From contig JBOIEQ010000007.1 of the NCBI GenBank assembly GCA_050741255.1, positions 1 to 56,470 of the forward strand: a stretch of 56,470 bases of DNA, given 5' to 3'. The translations under genes were made by a program, and so were the position numbers. Below are positions 35,418 to 43,213 of the stretch, piece after piece. The notes beneath the pieces were generated by a model that saw nothing but the letters and a program-made list of their open reading frames with translations, did no database searches and was not told where the DNA came from. The stretch comes from CAZXNF01 sp050741255 (GTDB taxonomy: Bacteria > Pseudomonadota > Gammaproteobacteria > Burkholderiales > SG8-41). The stretch's first letter is position 1. Each line of letters opens with the position of its first letter.

Positions 35418-36050
35418 TCAGGCCCACGTCAATGCGTCGTCGCCAAGGTGACGGATGTCGTTCATCGCCGCGGCGCGCCAGCCGGCGGCATCCCGCACGA
35501 AGGTATTCAGTCCCGCGTTGTACAGCTCGAAGCTGCGCGGCGCGGCGAGATCGATGCCCTGGGCATGCCGGAACAGGCTCGCCAGCACCTGCCCATGCGT
35601 GACGGTAACCACCGTTTCGCCGGGATGCCGCCGCGCCATCGACTCGTACCAGGCGATCACCCGCTGGTGAAAAGCCCGCGCCGACTCGCCATCCGGCACC
35701 GCATAATCGGGATCGCGTGTCTTAAAGCGCGCGTACTCGTCGGGATAGCGCGCCTTCATGTCCTCGGCGGTCAGCCCCTCGAAAATGCCGAAGGCACGCT
35801 CGCGCAACTGCGGATCGACCACCGGCTCGACGGGCGCCAGCTCCACCACCGCGCGCGCGGTATCGATCGCGCGCTGCAGATCGCTGACATACAACGCGTG
35901 GAACGGCGTCGCCTTCAGGCGCTCGGCGAGCCGCCGCGCCTGTACGCGGCCGAGCGCGGACAGGCTGCTGTCGCGCTGCCCCTGCATGCGGTGCTCGCGG
36001 TTCCACTCGGTTTCGCCGTGGCGCACGACGATGACGGTCGTGTCGGTCAT
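35418..36050 (-). CDS. Histidine phosphatase family (GpmB/CobC-like)
   Basis: A 210-residue phosphatase. The catalytic RHGE is in VVRHGETEWN, with ALGRVQARRLAERL and the second His in VTHGQVLASLFRH. Often named phosphoglycerate mutase 2 or alpha-ribazole phosphatase, but no cobalamin genes are near. It is first of the apparent phosphatase, hydrolase, aminopeptidase operon. Confidence 0.92.
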   Translation of the reverse strand: MTDTTVIVVRHGETEWNREHRMQGQRDSSLSALGRVQARRLAERLKATPFHALYVSDLQRAIDTARAVVELAPVEPVVDPQLRERAFGIFEGLTAEDMKARYPDEYARFKTRDPDYAVPDGESARAFHQRVIAWYESMARRHPGETVVTVTHGQVLASLFRHAQGIDLAAPRSFELYNAGLNTFVRDAAGWRAAAMNDIRHLGDDALTWA

Positions 36051-36145
36051 GCGGCGGCGCGGCGGCGCGGAAAAAACATCATGGCGCGGACAATTCAGGG
36101 GGAGAAGCCGGTATTCTACCGGCTCGTCCCGCCGCTACTTCCGCC

Positions 36146-36886
36146 GTGCCCTTTCCGCTCGAAACCCTGCTGCTGGTACCGCTGCTCGTCTTCGGCGCCT
36201 TCGTCGCGTTCGGCGTCACGGGCTTCGGCTCGACCATCCTTGCCCTGCCCCTGATCGCGCTGCTGCTGCCGATCAAGTTCGCGATCCCCATGTTCGTGCT
36301 GCTCGACTTCGCCGCGGCGCTGCGCCAGGGCCTCAAGTTCCGCGACACCATCGCGAAGGACGAACTGGCGTGGCTGCTGCCGTTCATGGTGGCGGGCGTC
36401 GTGATGGGTGTGCTGATCTTCGTGCGCATGCCGGCCGCGTGGCTGGCCGTCGCGATGGGACTGTTCGTGCTGGGCTACGGCCTGCATCTGCTGCGCGGGC
36501 GGGAACCGCGGCTGCGACTCACCCGCCGCTGGGCGATTCCGACCGGCCTCGTCGGCGGGACCGTCGCCGCCCTGTTCGGCGCCGCCGGGCCCCTCTTCGT
36601 GATGTACCTCAACGCCCGCGGACTGGACGCAACGCGCCTGCGCTCGACGATGGCGGTGGTGTTCGTCGTCAGCACCGGTGCGCGCATTGTGCTGTTCGCG
36701 CTGACGGGCGCCTTCGCGCAGGACTGGCTGCTGGTGACGGCCGCCGCGCTGGCTATCCCCATGCTGGCGGGCCTGTGGGTCGGACACCACCTGCATGTCA
36801 CGCTGCCGCGGACGCGCCTGCTGCAGGTGATGGGCGTGGTGCTGACCCTCTCCGGCGGCTCGCTGCTGGCGAGCGCGCTGCGTTAA
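36146..36886 (+). CDS. TauE/SafE-family membrane transporter
   Basis: A 246-residue membrane protein with about eight hydrophobic segments. It starts at a GTG. VFGAFVAFGVTGFGSTILALP and the second-half GGTVAALFGAAGPLFVMYL are the paired Gly-rich signatures of the family, which exports sulfite or organosulfonates or moves other anions. It stands alone, divergent from the phosphatase. The substrate is not clear. Confidence 0.88.
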   Translation: MPFPLETLLLVPLLVFGAFVAFGVTGFGSTILALPLIALLLPIKFAIPMFVLLDFAAALRQGLKFRDTIAKDELAWLLPFMVAGVVMGVLIFVRMPAAWLAVAMGLFVLGYGLHLLRGREPRLRLTRRWAIPTGLVGGTVAALFGAAGPLFVMYLNARGLDATRLRSTMAVVFVVSTGARIVLFALTGAFAQDWLLVTAAALAIPMLAGLWVGHHLHVTLPRTRLLQVMGVVLTLSGGSLLASALR

Positions 36887-36914
36887 ACGACGACAGCGCG
36901 ACAACAGCGCAGCG

Positions 36915-36935
36915 CCGGTCCGGGGAACGGACCGG
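36915..36935. terminator. Stem-loop between convergent genes
   Basis: CCGGTCCG (36915-36922) and CGGACCGG (36928-36935) form a perfect 8-bp stem with a GGGAA loop between the TauE gene and the convergent small gene. There is no T tract to the right, so it is a weak terminator call. Confidence 0.4.
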
Positions 36936-36944
36936 TGCCGGTCG

Positions 36945-37127
36945 CTATTTCTTCTTGCTTTTGTAGAGTTCGCCTTCGGTTTCCCCCTGGATGGCCGACA
37001 GGTCCATGCCCTCGATCCACACGTTGGGGTAGAGAAATCCTGCGCTCAGGCAGAACACGACCATACGGCCGAGGCGCTGCACGCCTTGCATGGCTGCCGA
37101 GGCAGCGGGCTTGTTGGCTTGTTCCAT
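36945..37127 (-). CDS. 60-residue single-TM hypothetical protein
   Basis: A 60-residue protein starting MEQANKPAASAAMQGVQRL, with one membrane segment (about 22-37, MVVFCLSAGFLYPNVW) and a charged tail ending YKSKKK. A GGAG ribosome-binding site precedes the ATG at 37127; the longer in-frame start at 37235 has none. I do not recognise the family. It has its own convincing start but no operon partners. Confidence 0.55.
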   Translation of the reverse strand: MEQANKPAASAAMQGVQRLGRMVVFCLSAGFLYPNVWIEGMDLSAIQGETEGELYKSKKK

Positions 37128-37452
37128 GTATTTCTCCGGTGAACGTCCTGCGGCCCGGAGGTCTGCCGGAAACCGGCAGCGGAAGCGGGCGCGCGCGCAA
37201 TCAGGTGCCGGAACGCGCGCGCCAACATGGCGCACGCGCCGTGCGTCGGCCCGATACGGAGGAAACGTTCTGCAGGGGCGTTCGCTCGTCTGCGGGCAGT
37301 GGCCTCCTCTTCATGGTCGGGGGGCGTCCTGCGATGCAGACGACTGAAAAAACGACAATCGACAATCCATTCGGGCCGCGACTTCCGCAGCCCGTGCTTA
37401 CCTTAGCCTCCGGGCGGTATTCGCACAAGCGGAATCGCGGCTGGCCCCCGCG
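37128..37452. other. Non-coding gap, no gene recognised
   Basis: This 325-base interval lies upstream of the 60-residue protein and downstream of the aminotransferase gene. I find no convincing ORF, tRNA or copy of the repeat elements. It presumably contains the promoter of the small gene and the 3' end of the aminotransferase transcript. A GCGCGCGC-rich stretch occurs at 37189-37225. Confidence 0.4.
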
Positions 37453-38628
37453 TCACCGCCGCCCGAGGAATGCCCCGATACGGTGCACGCCCTCCGCAAG
37501 CCTGGTTTCCGCGCAGGTATAAGCAAAGCGCACGAAACGCTCCGGATGGTGGTTGCCGAAATCGGCGCCCGGGGTGAGAGCGACGCCTGCCTGCTCCAGC
37601 AGGTCGCGGCAGAACGCGAAGCTGTCGCCGGTGAGCTTTTCGCAGCCGGCGTAGAGATAGAACGCGCCGGCGGGCGTCACCGGGATGTCGAACCCCAGCG
37701 CGCGCAGGGCGGGCACCAGGAAGTCGCGGCGCCGACGGAATTCGCCACGGCGCTGCTCGAAGATCGCCAGCGCCTCCGGCTGCAGGGCCGCGAGCGCCGC
37801 ATGCTGGGACGCGGCGGGCGCGGACAGGTAGATGTTCTGCGACAGCTTGTCGATCTCGCGCAGGTAACGCGTCGGCGCCACCATCCAGCCCAGCCGCCAG
37901 CCCGTCATGTTGAAGTACTTCGAAAAGCTGTTGATGACGAAGGCCTCGTCGGACATGCCGGCGACCGTCGGCGCCTCGCCCTCGTAGACGAGGCCGTGAT
38001 AGATCTCGTCCACGATCAGCGCCGCGTGGCGCTCGGCGGCGGTGCGCGCGATGGCAGCGAGTTCGGCGGGCGGCACCAGGGTGCCGGTCGGGTTCGACGG
38101 CGAGGCGAGCAGCACGCCCACCGTGCGCTCACGCCAGTGCGCGGCGACCAGTGCGTCCGTCAGCTGGAAACCGGTATCCGCGCCCACCGCCACTTCCAGC
38201 GCTTCTCCGCCCATCGCGCGCACGAAGTTGCGGTTGGCCGGATAACCGGGATCGGCCATCAGCACACGGTCGCCCGGATTGACCAGCAACGCCATCGCCA
38301 GCATCAGCGCGCCGGAAGAGCCGGAGGTGATGACGATGCGCTCGGGCGCGACCGTCACGCCGTAGCGCTGCCGGTAATAGCCCGCGAGAGCCTCGCGCAA
38401 TTCGGGGATGCCGGCGGACGGCGTGTAGAAGTGGTGGCCTTCGCGGATCGCGCGGATGCCGGCCTCGCACACCACATCCGGGGTCAGGAAATCGGGCTCG
38501 CCGATCTCCATGTGGACGATGTCGCGTCCCTCGCGCTCGAGCTGCTTCGCGCGGGCGAGCAGTTCCATGACGTGGAACGGCCGGATTTCGGCCGCGCGTC
38601 GTGCAAGCGGAAAGTCAGGGGTGGTCAC
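37453..38628 (-). CDS. PLP-dependent class I aminotransferase
   Basis: A 391-residue enzyme of the AAT fold family I. The PLP lysine is in NSFSKYFNMTGWRLGW, with the Asn of SPSNPTGT, the Asp of VDEIYHGLVYEG and the C-terminal Arg of RFVRFAYT. The start is a GTG at 38628, just before the conserved RAAEIRPFHVMELL; earlier in-frame codons encode unrelated sequence. It probably acts on aspartate, alanine or aromatic amino acids. Confidence 0.92.
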   Translation of the reverse strand: MTTPDFPLARRAAEIRPFHVMELLARAKQLEREGRDIVHMEIGEPDFLTPDVVCEAGIRAIREGHHFYTPSAGIPELREALAGYYRQRYGVTVAPERIVITSGSSGALMLAMALLVNPGDRVLMADPGYPANRNFVRAMGGEALEVAVGADTGFQLTDALVAAHWRERTVGVLLASPSNPTGTLVPPAELAAIARTAAERHAALIVDEIYHGLVYEGEAPTVAGMSDEAFVINSFSKYFNMTGWRLGWMVAPTRYLREIDKLSQNIYLSAPAASQHAALAALQPEALAIFEQRRGEFRRRRDFLVPALRALGFDIPVTPAGAFYLYAGCEKLTGDSFAFCRDLLEQAGVALTPGADFGNHHPERFVRFAYTCAETRLAEGVHRIGAFLGRR

Positions 38629-38788
38629 AGGGAACCGATGCGCCGCGTGCGCGCGGAGAAGGTCATGCGCGAGGCTAGGACAAAGCCCCTGACAGTTCAA
38701 GTGCCGCTGCCTGCTGCGCGGCCCGTCATCACCGCAGCCAACAGCCGATGTTAGACTCGCGCCCTGCCCCCTGCCCACGCTCGCATCC

Positions 38789-39424
38789 ATGCCCAAACAC
38801 GACCTCGAAGGCGACCTGAACTACGCCCGCACGCGCCCCCTCCCGGCGCTCATCTTCGCCAGCCGCTGGCTGCAGCTGCCGCTCTACCTGGGACTCATCA
38901 TCGCCCAGGGCGTCTACGTCTACATGTTCTGGGCCGAACTCGTTCACCTGATCGAGGCGGCCTTCGGCATGGACAGCGCGATCCGCGCGATCACCTGCAA
39001 CGTGCAGCCGCAGACCGTGGGGTGCGACGCGCCGGGACCGCTCGCGGGCATCAAGCTGAACGAAAATACCATCATGCTGGTGGTGCTGGGCCTGATCGAC
39101 GTGGTGATGATCTCCAACCTGCTGATCATGGTGATCGTCGGCGGCTACGAGACTTTCGTGTCCCGCCTGCGGCTGGAGGGGCATCCGGACCAGCCGGAGT
39201 GGCTCTCACACGTCAACGCGTCGGTGCTGAAGGTCAAGCTCGCCACCGCCATCATCGGCATCTCTTCGATTCACCTGTTGAAGACCTTCATCAACACCGA
39301 GCATCTCGACGAAAAAACCATCATGTGGCAGGTGCTGATCCACATCACATTTCTGCTGTCGGCCGTAGCCATCGCGCTGACGGACCGGCTACTGGTACTG
39401 CCGCTGAAGCGCGAGGCCCATTGA
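38789..39424 (+). CDS. UPF0114 (YqhA, TIGR00645) membrane protein
   Basis: A 211-residue protein with three to four membrane segments (about 27-50, 95-120, 150-165 and 178-198). The motifs ASRWLQLPLYLGLI, LGLIDVVMISNLLIMVI and VGGYETFVSRL are conserved in the family. It is longer than E. coli YqhA (164) by an insert at about residues 60-90 containing two Cys. Its function is unknown. Confidence 0.92.
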   Translation: MPKHDLEGDLNYARTRPLPALIFASRWLQLPLYLGLIIAQGVYVYMFWAELVHLIEAAFGMDSAIRAITCNVQPQTVGCDAPGPLAGIKLNENTIMLVVLGLIDVVMISNLLIMVIVGGYETFVSRLRLEGHPDQPEWLSHVNASVLKVKLATAIIGISSIHLLKTFINTEHLDEKTIMWQVLIHITFLLSAVAIALTDRLLVLPLKREAH

Positions 39425-39478
39425 CGGCCACGTCCGCCTTGCGATAATCCGGGATACGCTTTTCGGAGGAGGATGCCC

Positions 39479-39913
39479 ATGAAAGTCAGCCTGCTGCACG
39501 TCAATATCCGCTGCGCGGCCGAGGACCTGCCCGCGATCGAGAAGTTCTACGGCGAGGTCCTGGGGATGAAATCGGGCTACCGGCCCAACTTCCCGTTTGC
39601 CGGGGCCTGGCTCTACAGCGGGGACGAGCCGCTGATCCATGTCGGCGCGCGCTTCCCCAAAAACCAGTTCGCCGGGGAAAAGCACAACGCGACCTTCGAC
39701 CATGTCGCATTCGCGGCGACCGGTGTCGTGCCCTTCCGCGAGCACCTGCAGAAGATGGGCGTGAAATTCGAGGAACAGAACGTGCCGAACGCCGGCTATC
39801 AGTTCTTCCTGCACGACCCCGTCGGCACCAAGCTCGAGTTCAATTTCCCCAACGAGGAAGACCCGAACGCGGTGGCTTCCGGCACCGTGGCGAAAGTGAT
39901 GCTGGAGGCGTAA
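39479..39913 (+). CDS. VOC/glyoxalase-fold protein
   Basis: A 144-residue vicinal-oxygen-chelate protein. MKVSLLHVNIRC gives the first metal His, with later candidates in FDHVAFAATG and LEFNF (Glu). GGAGGAGG (39465-39472) abuts an in-frame ATG at 39473 and is 6 bases from the ATG at 39479, so the latter is chosen. It could be a dioxygenase, isomerase or resistance protein; the substrate is unknown. Confidence 0.88.
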   Translation: MKVSLLHVNIRCAAEDLPAIEKFYGEVLGMKSGYRPNFPFAGAWLYSGDEPLIHVGARFPKNQFAGEKHNATFDHVAFAATGVVPFREHLQKMGVKFEEQNVPNAGYQFFLHDPVGTKLEFNFPNEEDPNAVASGTVAKVMLEA

Positions 39914-39917
39914 GGCT

Positions 39918-39942
39918 CCCGCTTCCCGGTCCGGGGAGCGGG
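39918..39942. terminator. Stem-loop between convergent genes
   Basis: CCCGCTTCCCG (39918-39928) pairs with CGGGGAGCGGG (39932-39942) through one G-T wobble, with a 3-base loop. It lies between the stops of the VOC gene and nitroreductase gene. No T tract follows, so termination is only plausible. Confidence 0.45.
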
Positions 39943-39947
39943 TCCCG

Positions 39948-40550
39948 TCAGGCCGGCTTGCCCCAGGTGCCGGCGAAGAAACACTCTGCGAGCGGCCGCC
40001 GCTTGCGCGGCATCACTTCCTTCGCCTTCACGTCGTCCGGCAATACCTCGGGCGCCGCCTGCCAGCCGACCGCGATCATCGCCATCGGCGTGTAGTCGGC
40101 CGGAATGCCGAACGAGGCGCGCGCCTTCTCCGTATTGAAGCCGCCCATCTGGTGCGCCGCCAGTCCCAACGCCACGGCTTGCAGCACCAGACTCATGCTC
40201 GCGGCACCCGTGTCGTGCTGCGCCCAGCGGTTGGGCTTCTGGTTGAAGCCGAAGGCGCTGCCGGCGCAGGACAGAAACAGCACGGGAACATTCTTCACCC
40301 AGGCCTGGTTGCCCGCGGCCAGGCAGTCGAAGGCCTGCTGCCAGCCGGCGGGGTCCTCCGCCCTGTTCCAGACCAGATAGCGCCACGGTTCGTCACCGTT
40401 GCACGACGGCGCCCAGCGCGCGGCTTCCATGAGAGACGCCACCTGTTCCCGCGAGACGGGCTTGGCAACGTCAAAGGCGCGCGGACTCCAGCGGCTCGCG
40501 AGCAGGTCGTGGATGGGGGTGGCGGTGGGGGCAGGTTTGGCGAGAGTCAT
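39948..40550 (-). CDS. Nitroreductase-family FMN oxidoreductase
   Basis: A 200-residue flavoprotein. SRWSPRAFD and WAPSCNGDEPW are the FMN-contacting N-terminal parts of the family, followed by GLAAHQMGGFN. It reduces nitro groups, quinones or enones with NAD(P)H. The start codon has no ribosome-binding site; instead a 7-bp tandem repeat (40553-40601) runs up to it. DoxX and DedA-rhodanese genes lie upstream on the same strand. Confidence 0.92.
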   Translation of the reverse strand: MTLAKPAPTATPIHDLLASRWSPRAFDVAKPVSREQVASLMEAARWAPSCNGDEPWRYLVWNRAEDPAGWQQAFDCLAAGNQAWVKNVPVLFLSCAGSAFGFNQKPNRWAQHDTGAASMSLVLQAVALGLAAHQMGGFNTEKARASFGIPADYTPMAMIAVGWQAAPEVLPDDVKAKEVMPRKRRPLAECFFAGTWGKPA

Positions 40551-40552
40551 GG

Positions 40553-40601
40553 GGATGAGGGATGAAGGATGAAGGATGAGGGATGAGGGATGAGGGATGA
40601 G
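40553..40601. repeat. Heptanucleotide tandem repeat before nitroreductase
   Basis: Seven consecutive 7-bp units read GGATGAG, GGATGAA, GGATGAA and then GGATGAG four times on the plus strand. They end 2 bases before the nitroreductase start codon (minus strand) and occupy the place of its ribosome-binding site. Such repeats change copy number by slippage; since 7 is not a multiple of 3 but the repeat is outside the coding region, any effect would be on expression. Confidence 0.9.
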
Positions 40602-40624
40602 GGAAAACCCGCCTCCAATTCAAC

Positions 40625-41065
40625 TCACCGAGGGGGTGGCGCGGCTTTCGCCAGCATGGCGTCGAGTGAGAACGGGCCGGCACCGAACGCCATCACGTAC
40701 AGCATGCCGCCCATGAGCGCCAGGTTCTTCATGAAGTTGTTGAGTTCGGCGGTGACCTTGTCCGCTTCGACCGCCCAGAAGGGATGGAACAAGACGCTGG
40801 CGAGCAGGGTGAAGCCGATGAAGGCGGCCGCCACCCAGCGCACGCGCAGCCCCGCGACCAGCATCAGTCCGCCGCCCAGCTCGAGCACGATCACCAAAAT
40901 TAGCAGCGCCTCCGATGCGGGCAGGCCCTTGTTGAACAGGAAGGCCGCCATTTTCGTGAAATTAAAGAGCTTGCCGATGCCCGACACGATGAACACCTGA
41001 GCGAGCAGCACGCGCGCGGCGAGCGGACCGAAACGGGTCAGCAGGTTTTCCAGCGGATGCGCCAT
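40625..41065 (-). CDS. DoxX-family membrane protein
   Basis: A 146-residue protein with four membrane segments (about 18-35, 55-75, 78-95 and 110-130) and the DoxX patterns RVLLAQVFIVSGIGKL and LELGGGLMLVAGL. Family members act in redox or thiol metabolism. The SD AGGAGT overlaps the TAG stop of the full-length reading of the DedA-rhodanese gene upstream, which suggests the two form an operon. Confidence 0.9.
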   Translation of the reverse strand: MAHPLENLLTRFGPLAARVLLAQVFIVSGIGKLFNFTKMAAFLFNKGLPASEALLILVIVLELGGGLMLVAGLRVRWVAAAFIGFTLLASVLFHPFWAVEADKVTAELNNFMKNLALMGGMLYVMAFGAGPFSLDAMLAKAAPPPR

Positions 41066-41075
41066 GATCGGACTC

Positions 41076-42026
41076 CTATCCAGCAGTTGTGAGGACTATC
41101 AATTCCACCGGATGGCCGGCTTCGGCCCACGCATCCAGACCCCCATCGAGCGGCCGCACGCGACGGAAGCCCTTGTTCATCAACAGGCGGGCGACACGCG
41201 CCGCGCTGGCTTCGTTCGGTCAGGTGCAGTAGACGACCACCTCGTATTCGGGAGGCACGCCCGCCAGCTGGCGTTCGGGCGCGGCGAGGTCCACCGGGCG
41301 GGCGCCCGGGATGCGCCGCGGGTCGATCTCGCGCGCACCGTTGGAACGCACGTCGAGGATCACCGGCTGCGCGCCGTCCCGCATCAGGACATGCAGTTCG
41401 TCCGGCGAGATGCGGGCCATGCGCAGTTTCCTGATGAAGCGCCGGCGCTCCCACCATTTGTAGGCGATGAACACCGCGAACACGCCGCCCACCACCAGCG
41501 CGGCGCGACCTCCCATGTCCGTGAGCCACTGCAGCAGCCAGTCCACCTCGCGGGCGAACACCACGCCCGCCGCGACCGCGGCCCCCGCCCACAGCGCCGC
41601 GCCCGCCGAACTGTAGAAGGCGAAGCGGATCACCCCCAGCCGCATGGCGCCCGCGAGCGGCGGCGCCACCGTGGCGAAACCGGGCACGAACTTCGCCACC
41701 AGCAGCGACAACGCGCCCCAGCGCTCGAAGATACCTTCGGTCTGCTTGACGCAGGAATCGGGCTCGATGGAAATGCGGCACAGCGTCTTCAGCACGCGGT
41801 GGCCGTACAAGCGCCCACCCGCGTACCAGATCGCGTCACCGAGCAGCGACGCGACAACGGCCATCGCGACGACGGCACCCGGAGAAAAATCGCCGCTGAC
41901 CGACAACGCGCCGGCGACGATCATCATCGGCACGGCCGGCACCGGCGCACCCGCCTGCGTCAGCAATACGTTGAGAAACACCAGCGCGAGGCCGTGCTGC
42001 GCGAGCAGGCCGGTCATCTGTTCCAT
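41076..42026 (-). CDS. DedA-rhodanese fusion with in-frame TGA; candidate selenoprotein
   Basis: An inner-membrane protein with a DedA/SNARE-associated domain (about 1-200, APVPAVPMMIVAGAL, FVPGFATVAPPLAG) fused to a rhodanese domain (about 215-316). An in-frame TGA at 41220-41222 follows VVVYCT. Reading through it gives PNEASAARVARLLMNKGFRR and then VRPLDGGLDAWAEAGH, a normal rhodanese tail, to a TAG at 41076. I expect Cys at the TGA position in relatives (YC-x-CPNE). Read-through leaves 10 bases to doxX, and the TAG overlaps its ribosome-binding site; stopping at the TGA would leave a 154-base gap. Selenocysteine insertion, a nonsense mutation or a sequencing error are the options. Translation ending at 41220 gives 268 residues. 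Confidence 0.75.
41184..41208 (-). promoter_or_regulatory. SECIS-like stem-loop after the in-frame TGA
   Basis: In the mRNA the UGA (41222-41220) is followed 21 bases later by the apical loop CGUGU (41198-41194). The upper stem GGCG/CGCC has four pairs, followed by five more pairs (GC, then CAG with CUG) with single-base bulges. Bacterial SECIS elements have an apical loop 16-37 bases after the UGA with a G among the first two loop bases; this fits. GC-rich coding DNA forms such stems often, so this alone is weak evidence. Confidence 0.4.
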
Positions 42027-42107
42027 GGCGAGGGGTGCCTTTGCGTGGGATATCCCTGAAGCGTCCGATTCTATGCAAAGGGCATTGCGGCCACCAGCAA
42101 ACCAGCG

Positions 42108-43157
42108 CTATGACTTCAATTCCAGCGGCACGACGTTCAGCGATTTCAACTGCGTCCGGCGCAGGATGTCCAGCCGCTGCGGCTCGCCCACCCGCTCGAC
42201 CCCGAGCAGCCGGTGGAGGTCGTCGAAGCCGGCCACGGGCTGCCCCGCGAAGCCGACCACCACGTCGCCGGGTTCAACGCCGGCACGCGCGGCCGGGCCG
42301 TCGCGCTCGACCGTCATCACCCGCAGCCCCGCCTCGACCGGCAGGTCGAAGTGCCGCACGAAGCGCCGCGACAGCGGGATGTTCTGGCCGGCGATGCCGA
42401 GCGCGGCGCGCCGCACGCGGCCGTGTCGCAGGAGCTCCGCCAGCGTGACCTTGGCCGTGTCGATCGCGGTGGCGAAGCAGATGCCCTGCGCGCCGCCGAT
42501 GATGGCGGTGTTGACGCCGATGACCGAGCCGTCCGACGCCACCAGCGGGCCGCCGGAGTTGCCGGGATTGAGCGCCGCATCTGTCTGGATGACGTCGTCC
42601 ATCAGGCGGCCGGTGGTCGAGCGCAGCGAGCGCCCGAGCGCCGACACCACGCCGGTGGTGACCGTGGACTGGAAACCGAAGGGATTGCCGATCGCGACCG
42701 CGACCTGCCCCACGCGGATCGCGCGCGACTCGCCGAACACCGCCACCGGCAGCCGGTGCGCGTCGATGCGGAGGACCGCGAGGTCGGTGTCGGGCGCGTC
42801 GCCGATGCGGTGCGCGTCGAAGCTGCGGCCGTCGGTGAGCGTAACCCGCAGCCGGCTCGCGCCGGTGACCACGTGGCTGTTGGTGACGATCAGGCCATCG
42901 GGCGTGAAGAGGAAACCGGAACCGGTGCCGCCGGCCTCACGCTCGACGCCGCGGTCCTTGACCCGCCGCACGGCCTCGATGAAGACCACGGCCGGCCCCA
43001 CCCGTTCGGCCACCTCGATGACCGTTCGCGAATACGCATCGAGCAGCGCGCCGTCGTCAGGACGCGGTGCTGCCGCGGCCTGTGCGCCGTGCGGGTCTGC
43101 ATCCAGGACAGGTCGGACTTCCGGGTGCCGAAGCCAGGGTGGCATGGGTTCGGACAT
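42108..43157 (-). CDS. HtrA/DegP-like serine protease with PDZ domain
   Basis: A 349-residue trypsin-like protease. The triad is His in TNSHVV, Asp in DTDLAVLRI and Ser in NPGNSGGPL. One PDZ domain (about 265-340) has the carboxylate-binding loop region RRAALGIAG. There is no signal peptide or membrane anchor, so unlike DegP/DegS it may act in the cytoplasm. It lies 56 bases after the RND transporter gene on the same strand. Confidence 0.9.
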   Translation of the reverse strand: MSEPMPPWLRHPEVRPVLDADPHGAQAAAAPRPDDGALLDAYSRTVIEVAERVGPAVVFIEAVRRVKDRGVEREAGGTGSGFLFTPDGLIVTNSHVVTGASRLRVTLTDGRSFDAHRIGDAPDTDLAVLRIDAHRLPVAVFGESRAIRVGQVAVAIGNPFGFQSTVTTGVVSALGRSLRSTTGRLMDDVIQTDAALNPGNSGGPLVASDGSVIGVNTAIIGGAQGICFATAIDTAKVTLAELLRHGRVRRAALGIAGQNIPLSRRFVRHFDLPVEAGLRVMTVERDGPAARAGVEPGDVVVGFAGQPVAGFDDLHRLLGVERVGEPQRLDILRRTQLKSLNVVPLELKS

Positions 43158-43213
43158 GGTCCCGCGAACGTGCGGGCGTCCGCCGCAAAATCAACCCTGC
43201 GCAACGCAGGGGT

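Noticed and set aside
37128..37452. Hidden RNA gene in the 325-base gap
   Set aside because: No tRNA-like cloverleaf, T-box or riboswitch core could be recognised by eye.
40553..40601. Possible CRISPR repeats
   Set aside because: Units are 7 bp with no spacers; it is a simple tandem repeat.
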